Assembly: GCA_964416315.1 (NCBI GenBank)
Contig: CAYQDR010000043.1
Coordinates: forward strand, 1 to 32,826
Reading direction: 5' to 3'
Length of the DNA: 32,826 nucleotides
Source of the DNA: CAYQDR01 sp964416315
GTDB taxonomy: Bacteria > Methylomirabilota > Methylomirabilia > Rokubacteriales > DASRDR01
Part shown: piece by piece, positions 1 to 7,425 of the stretch
How the letters are laid out: each line of letters opens with the position of its first letter
Position numbering within the stretch: position 1 is the first letter of the stretch
The notes under the pieces: model-generated
What the model saw: only the letters and a program-made list of their open reading frames with translations
Told to the model about the DNA's origin: nothing
The model's database searches: none
Position numbers and translations under genes: made by a program

Positions 1-54
1 AGGCACACTCGAACACTACCCATGGGGCTCTTCGGAGTCAACCGGATAAGCAGT
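1..54. mobile_element. Terminal end of a small inverted-repeat element (copy 1)
   Basis: Bases 16-54 match the reverse complement of the left end of the element at 14965-15417 over about 39 bases with two mismatches, ending in the same terminus (GGATAAGCAGT). Its last base is 54, since the 14965-15417 copy has exactly this terminus next to its target duplication. The next eight bases (TGCTGGCT, 55-62) would be one half of a target duplication; the other half lies outside the window. The element body is not visible, so its content is unknown. Confidence 0.7.
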
Positions 55-309
55 TGCTGGCTTACGCGTACGTGGATGATGTGACAGACGCTCACCCTCC
101 GCATCCGAGAGCGCCCTATCGAGGAGATCCTCCGGCGCGTTCTCGGTGCCCTGAACGTCGGAGGGATGATGCTCGTCTACGGACCGCGCGAGAGCGTGAC
201 ACGGGTGATCTTCGTGCGAGCCGCACGCGAGGCGAGCAAAGGAACCCGGGTGAGCGAGTCCCCTTCACCCCCCCGGGGCCGGGCCCTGCCGCGCCGGCAG
301 GGGAGATAG
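55..309 (+). pseudogene. Interrupted, frameshifted remnant with a secretin/TonB short N-terminal-like domain
   Basis: From base 55 the frame reads LAYAYVDDVTD up to about base 89. One extra base then moves the coding sense to the next frame, starting at 91 (LTLRIRERPIEEILRRVLG, then a segment ending SVTRVIFVRAA) and stopping at 307-309. The pattern LTLR-x4-PIEEILRRVLG followed by LVYG resembles the short N-terminal domain of secretins and related envelope proteins. The 5' part is lost where the mobile element end (1-54) joins. The single-base shift could be decay or a sequencing error. The last 20 or so residues are proline/arginine-rich and look non-conserved. The family call rests on pattern only. 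Confidence 0.5.
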
Positions 310-334
310 GAGGGCACGACCTTCCGCTGCTCAT

Positions 335-1111
335 TCACCGAGACGGGCGGAGGCGCGGGACGCCCTCGACGGTGTCGGCGAGCCGTCGGAGCAGGGTGTG
401 CAGCGCCGGCACTCCGGGGAGTCGGTACGCGGCAAGCCCGCGCCGGCCGCCGACCTGGACGCCGAGGATCCGCGGCCCCAGCGCCCGGAAGACGTCGGCG
501 TCCGTCGCGTCGTCCCCGGCGTAGAGCGTGAGGACGCGGCGGCCGCCCGCGGGCGCGCGGAACTCCCGCAGGAGGCGCCGCAGGGCCGGCGCCTTCCCGC
601 GCCGGCCGGGTGGGACGAGATCCCACACCCGCTTGCCGGGCAGGATCCCGAGGCGTGCCTCGCGGGCGACGCGCCCGACCACCCGGCGGAGCCGACGGAC
701 GGCCCGCGACGGCACCCCCCGGTAGTGGACGGCGAGCGCGCACCCCTTGGGCTCGAGGCGCGCGCCCGGGTATCCGCCGAGGCCCGCGGCGAGGCGGGCT
801 GCGGCCGCGCGAAGCCGCGCCCGGGCCGACCGGGCCCCCGGGTGGGTGTAGCGGAGCGCCGGCCCGCGAAGCTCGAGGCCGTGGCAGCCGCCGTACACAA
901 TCCCCGGGAGGCCGACCCGCCGGCGGAGGTCTGCGAGGGACCGACCGGAGACGATCGCCAGTCGGACTCTTCGGTCGGCGGCCAGCCGCCGGAGGGTCTG
1001 GCGGACCGCCGGGTGGAGACGGGCCGCGTCCGGGCGGCGCACGATGGGCGTGAGCGTCCCGTCGAAGTCCAGGACGAGCAGGACGCGCGTACCCGAGCGG
1101 AGCGCCCCCAC
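335..1111 (-). CDS. otsB: Trehalose-6-phosphate phosphatase (OtsB)
   Basis: Removes phosphate from trehalose-6-phosphate, the second step of the OtsA-OtsB trehalose pathway, in the cytoplasm. It is a HAD-superfamily protein of about 258 residues, normal for OtsB. Visible motifs: DFDGTL near residue 17 (nucleophile Asp and acid/base Asp), IVSGR (motif II), EPKGCALAVHYR (substrate region) and AGDDATDADVF (motif IV, Mg-binding Asp residues). No ATG precedes the DFDGTL motif. GTG at 1111 puts about 13 residues before it, as expected, but the frame stays open upstream into otsA, so a non-standard earlier start is possible. The gene lies directly downstream of otsA on the same strand, 32 bases away, surely one operon. 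Transcription ends near the remnant at 55-309. Confidence 0.9.
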   Translation of the reverse strand: MGALRSGTRVLLVLDFDGTLTPIVRRPDAARLHPAVRQTLRRLAADRRVRLAIVSGRSLADLRRRVGLPGIVYGGCHGLELRGPALRYTHPGARSARARLRAAAARLAAGLGGYPGARLEPKGCALAVHYRGVPSRAVRRLRRVVGRVAREARLGILPGKRVWDLVPPGRRGKAPALRRLLREFRAPAGGRRVLTLYAGDDATDADVFRALGPRILGVQVGGRRGLAAYRLPGVPALHTLLRRLADTVEGVPRLRPSR

Positions 1112-1143
1112 GAGTCGCTCCTCGAGGGCGCGCGGGCCCCGGC

Positions 1144-3369
1144 TCAGGGTGACTTGGCCTCCACGGGCAGCCGGCAGAGCTCGCCGAGCAGGCGGCCCGC
1201 CCACCGGTAGATGTTGTACTCGCGCACGACCTCGCGCATCCGGCTCATGCGGCCCTGACGCTCCGCTGCGGGCATCTCGAGCGCCGTCCGGATCGCCTCG
1301 GCCATCTCGTCCACGTCGTAGGGGTTCACCAGCAGCGCGTCGCGCAGCTCGCGCGCGGCTCCGGTGAACCGGCTCAGGATCAGGACCCCGTCCCCGTCCT
1401 CCCGGACCGAGACGAACTCCTTGGCCACCAGGTTCATCCCGTCGTGGAGCGAGGTGACCATGCAGAAATCCGCCCAGCGGTAGAAGGGCCAGATCTCCCG
1501 GTGGTTGTGGTGCGCCTTGAGGAAGAGGACGGGACGCCAGGTCCCGGTCTGCAGCGCGCGGTTCACCTCGGCCACCGTCTCCTCCACCTCCGTCTCCAAG
1601 GCCCGGTAGCGGGAGATCTGGCTCCGGCTCGGCGCGGCGAGCTGGACGAAGCTGAGCCGCGTCCGGTAGTCGGGGTAGCGCTCGAGGAAGCGCCGGATCG
1701 CCCGGAGCCGCTCGGGCAGCCCCTTCGTGTAATCGAGCCGCTCGACGCCGACGCCGATGAACTCCGTCGCGATCCCCAGCTCCGCGAGGAGCGCGTCGCG
1801 GGACGTGCGCGGGGGGTCGTCCACGAACTCGGGCGCGACGCTGATGGGGAAGGGCTTCACGTAGGTCGTGTGCTGGCCGCGCACGACGGCGAAGTGCTCC
1901 CAGTCGAGCCGCGCCTCGATCGCCCGGTCCACGGTCTCGAGGAAGTTGTTGCAGTGGAACTGGGTGTGGAACCCGATGAGGTCGGCGCCGAGCATTCCGT
2001 GGAGGATCTCCGGCTGCCCCGGGCAGATGCCGAAGGCCTCGGGGTTCGGCCACGGGATGTGCCAGAAGATCGCGATGCGGGCGTCCGGCCGCTGCTCCTT
2101 GATGAGCCGCGGGAGGAGGGCGAAGTGGTAGTCCTGGATCAGGACGGCGGGCGCCTCGGTGCCCGCCATCTCCTCCAGCAGCGCGTCGGCGAACTTCCGG
2201 TTGACGGCCGCGTACTGGGCCCAGTCCTCCGGGCGAAACACCGGCCGGGCGTGCACGATGTGGCAGAGCGGCCAGAGGCCCTCGTTCGCGAAGCCGTAGT
2301 AGTAACCCGCCTCCTCTTCCGGCGTGAGCCACACGCGCCGCAGCGTGTACCGGGGGTGGTCCGGGGGGACCCGGAGGGTGCCGCGGGTGTCCACCGTCTC
2401 CCGATCGGCGTCGCCCGAACCGTGGGCGACCCACACGCCCCCGCAGGCCCGCATGACCGGCTCCAGCGCGGTGACGAGCCCGCTGGCCGGGACCAGGGCC
2501 TGGATCTGCCGGCCGCGCCGGACGTGGCTCAGCGGCTCCCGGTTCGAGACGACGAAGAGCGGGCGGTCGCCGAGCCGGAGGTTCACGAACTGCTTGAGCC
2601 GCTCCTCGGTCCACACGGCTTCGCCCTGGACGCGCAGGAGGGCTTCCTCCTGGGCCGTGGCGCGGGCCTTGGCCAGGCTCTGGGCCAGCCCGGAGAGCTC
2701 CGTCGCCAGCGGCGCGAACAGCGCCGTCCGGGCGTCCCCGGGCGGCTGGACCGGGGTCCCGGTGCCGAGCTGCCGTGCCCACTCGGCCATCCGCCGGATC
2801 GGGTGCGTGAGGCTCCAGCGCACGACGAGGAGGGTGATGACCGAGAGGGCTCCGGCGAGGATCAGGAACCGGACGGCCTGCTGGCGGACCAGCTCCTCGA
2901 CGCGGCGGTCGATGTGGCTCGCGTCGTAGAAGATCACGAGGGCGCCCTGGGGACGCTCCCCCTCGAGGAACGGCACCGCGTAGTAGTAGGTGTCCCGTCC
3001 CGCGAGGGGCTCGAACCCTTTCTGCACGGACGCGGTCGTCATCGCGGCGGAGACGAAGGGGAGCGAAGGGGGGAGCTTCAGGGCCAGCTCGGGGGTGGCC
3101 GTGACGAGGCCGGCGAACCGGTCGTAGACGGCCACGCCCCGGGTCGGGCTCCCGAAGCGGAGCACGATGCGGTCGATGCGGGCCGTCGGGCCCTTCTCGA
3201 CGAGGGGCTCGACCGCCTCCTTCAGACCCTCGCCGAGGAGCGAGGCGCGGCGCTCGAGGTCTTCGATCAGACGCGTGCGCTCGACCTGGATGGCGACGAG
3301 GGCGAAGCCCCCGACCACGACCATCGCCGCGAGCCAGATGGCGCCGAGTAGTCGGAACGTGAATCGCAT
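1144..3369 (-). CDS. otsA: Membrane-anchored trehalose-6-phosphate synthase with N-terminal sensor/HAMP-like region
   Basis: Makes trehalose-6-phosphate from a nucleotide-glucose and glucose-6-phosphate (GT20 family). The catalytic part spans about residues 269-735: VVSNREP (273-279), QDYHF (412-416), FWHIPWP (435-441), RLDYTKG (544-550) and HDGMNLVAKEF (642-652), all typical of OtsA. The usual Gly-Gly of the N-terminal loop reads ASGL here. What is unusual is the first 260 residues: a membrane segment at 9-28, an extracytoplasmic stretch of about 138 residues, a second membrane segment at about 167-184, and then a HAMP-like linker (HPIRRMAEWARQL) running into a helical region. This is the layout of a sensor kinase input module with the kinase replaced by a glycosyltransferase. 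At 741 residues it is far longer than plain OtsA (about 470). An external signal controlling synthase activity is an inference. Confidence 0.93.
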   Translation of the reverse strand: MRFTFRLLGAIWLAAMVVVGGFALVAIQVERTRLIEDLERRASLLGEGLKEAVEPLVEKGPTARIDRIVLRFGSPTRGVAVYDRFAGLVTATPELALKLPPSLPFVSAAMTTASVQKGFEPLAGRDTYYYAVPFLEGERPQGALVIFYDASHIDRRVEELVRQQAVRFLILAGALSVITLLVVRWSLTHPIRRMAEWARQLGTGTPVQPPGDARTALFAPLATELSGLAQSLAKARATAQEEALLRVQGEAVWTEERLKQFVNLRLGDRPLFVVSNREPLSHVRRGRQIQALVPASGLVTALEPVMRACGGVWVAHGSGDADRETVDTRGTLRVPPDHPRYTLRRVWLTPEEEAGYYYGFANEGLWPLCHIVHARPVFRPEDWAQYAAVNRKFADALLEEMAGTEAPAVLIQDYHFALLPRLIKEQRPDARIAIFWHIPWPNPEAFGICPGQPEILHGMLGADLIGFHTQFHCNNFLETVDRAIEARLDWEHFAVVRGQHTTYVKPFPISVAPEFVDDPPRTSRDALLAELGIATEFIGVGVERLDYTKGLPERLRAIRRFLERYPDYRTRLSFVQLAAPSRSQISRYRALETEVEETVAEVNRALQTGTWRPVLFLKAHHNHREIWPFYRWADFCMVTSLHDGMNLVAKEFVSVREDGDGVLILSRFTGAARELRDALLVNPYDVDEMAEAIRTALEMPAAERQGRMSRMREVVREYNIYRWAGRLLGELCRLPVEAKSP

Positions 3370-3408
3370 GGGGGGAACGGGTGAGGGCTCGGCAGCCTGA
3401 CGATCTCT

Positions 3409-3414
3409 ATTCTA
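3409..3414 (-). promoter_or_regulatory. Candidate -10 box for otsA-otsB
   Basis: On the minus strand this hexamer reads TAGAAT, 40 bases before the otsA ATG, in one of the few AT-containing patches of the divergent region. No good -35 box was found at the usual distance. The same TAGAAT hexamer precedes the genes at 30013 (minus) and 30492 (plus), which supports it as a host -10 element. Confidence 0.4.
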
Positions 3415-3456
3415 ACCCAGAAGCGGTCAGTCCCTACCCCGGGGACGGGAAGGTCC

Positions 3457-3485
3457 TTGACCGTCCTGGCTTCGCGGGCTAAGGT
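3457..3485 (+). promoter_or_regulatory. Candidate promoter for the F420-dependent oxidoreductase gene
   Basis: TTGACC (3457-3462), a 17-base spacer and TAAGGT (3480-3485) lie about 80 bases before the ATG at 3566. The -35 box is near consensus, the -10 box only fair. The gap 3370-3565 is a divergent promoter region shared with otsA. Confidence 0.45.
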
Positions 3486-3565
3486 GAACGCGGAGTTTCC
3501 CGCCGCCGCCCCCGTCGGGGCGCCTCCGCTCGCGGCCGGACCCACAGGAGGGTGGACAGACGGCG

Positions 3566-4198
3566 ATGAATATCGGGATCCTCGGCACCGGCACGATGGG
3601 AGCCGGTCTGGGCAAGCTGTGGGCCGGCCATGGGCATCAGGTCTTCTTCGGATCGCGCAATCCCGCCAAGGCGCAGGCCCTGGCCGAGTCGGTGGGCGCG
3701 AACGCGCGGGGCGGCACCATCGTCGAAGCCGCCGAGTTCGCCGAGGCCGTGCTGCTGGCGACCCCGTGGGAGGCGACCGAGGCGGCCCTCAAGGGCGCCG
3801 GGGACCTCGCCGGCAAGATCGTGATCGACTGCACGAACCCGCTGGTCTCCGATTACATGGAGCTCGCCGTGGGGCACTCCACCTCCGGCGCCGAGGAGAT
3901 CGCCAAGTGGGCGCCGGGCGCCAGCGTGGTCAAGGCCTTCAACGCGATCTTCGGGCGCGTGATCAACTCGGGGAATCCGAACTTCGGCGGGCAGCCGGCG
4001 ACCGTCTTCTACTGCGGCGACGACGAGGCGGCCAAGGCGAAGGTCGCGGGGCTCGTCGAGGAGATCGGGTTCGATCCGGTGGACGCGGGGCCGCTGGAGA
4101 ACGCCCGGTATCTGGAACCCCTCGGGGAGCTCCTCGTCCAGCTCGCCTACGACCTGGCGATGGGGACCAATATCGCCATCAATCTCGTCCGTCGGTAG
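3566..4198 (+). CDS. NADPH-dependent F420 reductase-like NADP oxidoreductase
   Basis: 210 residues. The N-terminus is a Rossmann fold, with glycine loop ILGTGTMGAGLGKLWAGHG and FFGSRNPAKA after strand 2, where Ser-Arg-Asn suits NADP phosphate binding. VIDCTNPL near residue 92 and VKAFNAI near residue 126 are typical of the F420-dependent NADP reductase / Fno family, which exchanges hydride between NADP(H) and coenzyme F420. Length fits the family. An AGGAGG-like site (about 3546) precedes the ATG by about 14 bases, rather far. The gamma-glutamyltransferase gene starts 13 bases downstream. The family also holds F420-independent members, so the cofactor is likely but not proven; the LLM-class oxidoreductase at 24039 may also use F420. 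Confidence 0.85.
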   Translation: MNIGILGTGTMGAGLGKLWAGHGHQVFFGSRNPAKAQALAESVGANARGGTIVEAAEFAEAVLLATPWEATEAALKGAGDLAGKIVIDCTNPLVSDYMELAVGHSTSGAEEIAKWAPGASVVKAFNAIFGRVINSGNPNFGGQPATVFYCGDDEAAKAKVAGLVEEIGFDPVDAGPLENARYLEPLGELLVQLAYDLAMGTNIAINLVRR

Positions 4199-4211
4199 CG
4201 GCCCGCCGGCC

Positions 4212-5930
4212 GTGAAGGTCTCCCGCCTCCTCGTCAGCAAGTCTCCCGTCGAGGCCCCGCACGCCGTCGTCACGGCCGGCCACCCCATCGGCGCCGCGGT
4301 CGGGGCCGAGGTCCTCCGGCGCGGCGGCAACGCGGTGGACGCGACCGTCGCCACCGCCTTTGCCATGGCGGTCGTGGAGCCGTTCATGTCCTGCCTCGCG
4401 GGCGGGGGCTCGATGCTGATCCACCGCCCCCGGCGCGGCGAGTCGGTCGCGCTCGACTTCAACGTCGAGGCCCCGGGCGCGGCGCACGCGCGGATGTACC
4501 GGCTCGGGCGCGGGCGGGCGACCGACCTCTTCGCCTGGCGCGCGGTCGAGGGGGACGCCAACGTGCAGGGTCACCTCGCGGTGGCGGTCCCCGGCTCGGT
4601 GGCCGGCCTCTGTCTCGCCCTCGAACGGTTCGGGACGATGGAGCTCCGCGACGCCGTGGCGCCCGCGGCGCGACTCGCGCGCCGCGGGGTGCCGATGGAC
4701 TGGTACCTCACGCTCGTCACGGCCACGTACCTGGACGAGCTCAGCCGGTTCCCCGAGGCCGCGCGGACCTACCTGCGCCACGGCCGCTACCCGCCGCGCC
4801 CCGCCCACTTCGACGGGGCCGATCGGCTCCGCCAACCCGCCCTGGCGCGGACGCTCGAGCTGATCGGGAAAGAGGGGCCGGGCGTCTTCTACCGGGGCGA
4901 GCTCGCCGCGGCGATCGAGGCCGAGGTGCGCCGCGGCGGGGGCCTCCTCGCGCGGGCCGACCTGGCCGCCTACCGCGTCCGCGTGGCCCAGCCCCTCATC
5001 GGGACCTACCGTGGCGCCACCCTGCTCGGGATGCCGGGGGGGACGGGGTGCGTCACGGCGCTCGAGGCGCTGAACATTCTCGAGGGATTCGACCTCGGGC
5101 GGCGCGACCTCGGGAGCCCGGTCACCTGGCACCTGCGCGCCGAGGCGATCCGCGCCGCCTTCGCCGACCGCTTCCGGTACCTGGGCGACGCCGAGCGCGT
5201 GGAGGCGCCGTGGCAGGGGCTCGTGTCGAAGGCGTACGCGAGCCGGGTGGCCGAGGGGATCCGGCCGCAGGGGCCCCGGGCCGCGCGGCGGCCGGCCGAC
5301 CCCTGGGCGTTCGAGCGGCGCGGGGGCGGGCCCCGGCGGCGCGGCGCCGCGGGGGGCGCGCCGCCGCGCGCCGGCGAGTGCACGACCCAGATCTGCGTCG
5401 TGGACCGCGAGCGGACCATGGTCTCGCTCACCCACACCGCCGTGAGCCTCTTCGGCTCCAAGGTGGTCGTGCCGGGGACCGGGCTCCTGCTCTCGAACGG
5501 GATGATCTGGTTCGACCCCGAGCCCGGGCGCGCCAACTCGATCGCGCCGGGCAAGCGCGCGCTGGTCAACATGACGCCGTTCCTGGCGCTCCGCGATGGC
5601 GCGCCGTACCTCGCCCTCGGCGCCCCGGGCGGGCGCAAGATCGTGAGCGCCATCCCGCAGGTGCTGTCGAACCTGCTCGACTTCCGGCTCGCCCCGCAGC
5701 CCGCGGTCGAGGCGCCGCGGCTCCACACGGAGGGGGAGGAGCTGGCGGTGGACGACCGCGCGGGGGCGCGGGTCCTCGGCGGCCTCCGCCGGATGGGTCA
5801 CCGGGTGGTGGCCCGTACCGAGACGTACTCGACCTTCTACTTCGCCCGGCCGCAGGTGATCCAGGTCGGCGACGACGGGCTCGTCGCGGGGGTGGACCAC
5901 CTGCGCCCGGCGACCGCGATGGGCTTTTGA
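4212..5930 (+). CDS. ggt: Gamma-glutamyltransferase family protein
   Basis: 572 residues of the Ntn-hydrolase gamma-glutamyltranspeptidase family, made as a precursor that cuts itself in two and then cleaves or transfers gamma-glutamyl (or related acyl) groups. N-terminal marks: APHAVVTAGHPIGAAVGAEVL and GGNAVDATVATAFAMAVVEP, then AGGGSMLIH. The processing site and new N-terminal nucleophile are GEC-TTQ, with Thr391 the expected catalytic residue, followed by the usual VSLTHTAVSLFGSKVVVPGT-type strand (oxyanion/substrate loop). No signal peptide is visible, unlike the periplasmic E. coli enzyme, so it probably acts in the cytoplasm. An Arg/Gly-rich linker at about residues 360-388 precedes the cleavage site. 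GTG start, 13 bases after the preceding gene. The true substrate may not be glutathione. Confidence 0.9.
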   Translation: MKVSRLLVSKSPVEAPHAVVTAGHPIGAAVGAEVLRRGGNAVDATVATAFAMAVVEPFMSCLAGGGSMLIHRPRRGESVALDFNVEAPGAAHARMYRLGRGRATDLFAWRAVEGDANVQGHLAVAVPGSVAGLCLALERFGTMELRDAVAPAARLARRGVPMDWYLTLVTATYLDELSRFPEAARTYLRHGRYPPRPAHFDGADRLRQPALARTLELIGKEGPGVFYRGELAAAIEAEVRRGGGLLARADLAAYRVRVAQPLIGTYRGATLLGMPGGTGCVTALEALNILEGFDLGRRDLGSPVTWHLRAEAIRAAFADRFRYLGDAERVEAPWQGLVSKAYASRVAEGIRPQGPRAARRPADPWAFERRGGGPRRRGAAGGAPPRAGECTTQICVVDRERTMVSLTHTAVSLFGSKVVVPGTGLLLSNGMIWFDPEPGRANSIAPGKRALVNMTPFLALRDGAPYLALGAPGGRKIVSAIPQVLSNLLDFRLAPQPAVEAPRLHTEGEELAVDDRAGARVLGGLRRMGHRVVARTETYSTFYFARPQVIQVGDDGLVAGVDHLRPATAMGF

Positions 5931-5941
5931 GGGCGCTGGGC

Positions 5942-6018
5942 TCCCTTTCCTTCCCCGGGGAGGGAGAGGGCTCGGGGGTGGCCCTCTCACCCCGCCCTCT
6001 CCCCCGCCGGGGAGAGGG
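5942..6018. repeat. Intergenic C-rich/G-rich hairpin repeat, double copy
   Basis: Two units of the recurring palindrome (CCCTCTCCCCC ... GGGGAGAGGG type) face each other after the gamma-glutamyltransferase stop. The same family recurs near 8.5, 9.7, 10.2, 13.2, 19.2, 22.1, 25.2, 26.6 and 31.5 kb. A worn unit may also lie at 6409-6436. Such a hairpin can stop or protect transcripts; here it separates two genes on one strand. Confidence 0.8.
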
Positions 6019-6049
6019 GAACGGGACGGTGTGGGACGGGAGTTGAGCG

Positions 6050-6361
6050 ATGGCCGAGATCAAGCTGATGACCGCGTTCGGCACGGTGCCCGCCGGCAGC
6101 CAGGAGGGGATCCGCAAGGTCCTCCATGCCGCGATCGACCAGATCGCTCGGGAAGAAGGCACCTTCAAGGCCGCCCGGGCCGTCTTCACCGAGTCGGACG
6201 AGCAGTGCGTGTTCACGATCGAGCTGGACGGGATCCGCAAGGAGCCGAACCCGCTCCTGCTCGACCTCGAGATGCTGGAGGACGCGGTGACCGACTCCGG
6301 GGCCATGTCGCTCCTCAAGGAGGAGCTGCGGGGGTACTTCCGGAAGGTCTTGGGGAAGTAG
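6050..6361 (+). CDS. Conserved-looking small protein of unknown function
   Basis: 103 residues, not recognised. It starts MAEIKLMTAFGTVPAGSQEG, has a predicted helix-rich first half, a strand pair around CVFTIELDGI, and a helical C-terminus ending in FRKVLGK. It has one Cys, no signal peptide and no membrane segment, so it is probably a soluble cytoplasmic protein. ATG start, with no strong ribosome site (GGGAG lies 9 bases upstream). Coding quality is good: codon third positions are strongly G/C and the composition is that of a normal globular protein. It sits between the gamma-glutamyltransferase and the deacetylase genes, on their strand but separated from the former by the hairpin repeat. 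Confidence 0.75.
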   Translation: MAEIKLMTAFGTVPAGSQEGIRKVLHAAIDQIAREEGTFKAARAVFTESDEQCVFTIELDGIRKEPNPLLLDLEMLEDAVTDSGAMSLLKEELRGYFRKVLGK

Positions 6362-6452
6362 CGGCTCCTGCTCGAAGGGCGCCGCGCGCGGTGAGCGCCG
6401 GCCTGGACCCCGCTCCTTCGACGCGGGGGAGGGGGGATGAAGGTCTGAGCAC

Positions 6453-7214
6453 GTGCGCTTCCTCGTCGTCAACGCCGACGACTTCGGGCTGACTGCCGGG
6501 GTGAGCCGCGGGGTCCTGGAGGCCCACCGCCGCGGCATCGTCACCAGCACGACCGCCCTCGTGACGCTGCCGGCCGAGCCCGACCTCGACGCGGAGGCGA
6601 CCGGGCTCCCCGGCCTCGGCATCGGGCTCCACTTCAACCTGACGTGGGGCGCGCCGGCATCGGCGCCCGACGCGGTGCCGTCGCTCGTGGACGCCGAGGG
6701 CCGCTTCCGGCGGGACCCCGTCCTCCTGAGCGAGCGCGCCCGGGTGGACGAGGTCCGCCGGGAGGCGGAGGCCCAGCTCGACGCCTTCGCGCGCCGGTTC
6801 GGCCGGCCCCCGACCCACCTCGACAGCCACCACCACGTTCACCGGCTGCCGCGCGTCATGGACGCCGTGTTGGGCATCGTCGTCGCCTGGCGCCTGCCCC
6901 TGCGGAGCCAGGACCAGGGCTTCCGCGAGGGCCTCCGGCGCCACGGCGTCCGGACGCCCGACCACTTCCTGGGCGAGGACGGCCCGGAGCCGTACTGGAC
7001 GAGCGAGCGGCTGCTCGACGCGCTGGCCGGCCTCCCGGTCGGGGTCACCGAGCTGATGTGCCACCCCGGCCACTACGACGAGGCGCTCGCGTACAGCCGC
7101 TACGGCCGGCAGCGCGAGGTCGAGCTCGGGGCGCTCTGCCACCCGGAGGCGCGTGCGACGATCGAGCGCCTCGACATCCGGGTCGGCCACTTCGGGGCGC
7201 TGCCTGCGCCGTGA
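6453..7214 (+). CDS. ChbG/HpnK (YdjC) family carbohydrate deacetylase
   Basis: 253 residues. Members remove an N-acetyl group from small sugars (chitooligosaccharides, or hopanoid-linked N-acetylglucosamine) with a bound divalent metal. Motifs: VNADDFGLTAGV at residues 6-17 (metal Asp-Asp), GIGLHFNLTWG (His), THLDSHHHVHRLP near residue 127 (metal His residues) and ELMCHPGHYDE near residue 205. The length is normal and the fold complete. It starts at GTG 6453 with a GAAGG-type site about 9 bases upstream; the protein begins directly at strand 1 (MRFLVVNADD), so an earlier start is unlikely. There is no signal peptide, so it acts in the cytoplasm. The substrate cannot be told from sequence. Confidence 0.9.
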   Translation: MRFLVVNADDFGLTAGVSRGVLEAHRRGIVTSTTALVTLPAEPDLDAEATGLPGLGIGLHFNLTWGAPASAPDAVPSLVDAEGRFRRDPVLLSERARVDEVRREAEAQLDAFARRFGRPPTHLDSHHHVHRLPRVMDAVLGIVVAWRLPLRSQDQGFREGLRRHGVRTPDHFLGEDGPEPYWTSERLLDALAGLPVGVTELMCHPGHYDEALAYSRYGRQREVELGALCHPEARATIERLDIRVGHFGALPAP

Positions 7215-7248
7215 GCCGGCCCGGCCCCATCGCCGGCCTGGGGCCCGT

Positions 7249-7425
7249 CACCTCGAGGAGGTGCGGCGCTGGGCGCGCGGCTACGCGTTCGACGGCGCCG
7301 ACGCCGCGGCGAAGCTCGTGCTCGTCCCCATGACCAAGACGATCGCCGTCCGGGGAGCCGCAGCCCTCTTCCTCCACGAGGCCGGGCGTCGCGCGACGGC
7401 GCCCGGTGGAGCGCCCGGTGGCTGA
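7249..7425 (+). pseudogene. Coding-like fragment of unknown origin
   Basis: This frame reads like a globular protein segment: HLEEVRRWARGYAFDG, then AAKLVLVPMTKTIAVRG, then LFLHEAGRRA, stopping at 7425. A GTG at 7261 could start a 54-residue protein, but GAGGAG touches it directly, too close to act as its ribosome site. The last 20 bases overlap the start of the next gene in another frame. It is either a tiny gene or the remnant of a larger one. I do not recognise the family. Confidence 0.3.

Noticed and set aside
335..2782. An open frame fusing otsB with antiframe sequence inside otsA (815 codons)
   Set aside because: Only the part from about 1111 downward is OtsB-like; the rest is the out-of-frame reading of otsA, low in complexity.
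5942..6018. Hairpin repeats as ordinary rho-independent terminators
   Set aside because: They lack U-runs and occur in both orientations, inside coding ends and just before start codons, so they are listed as a repeat family.
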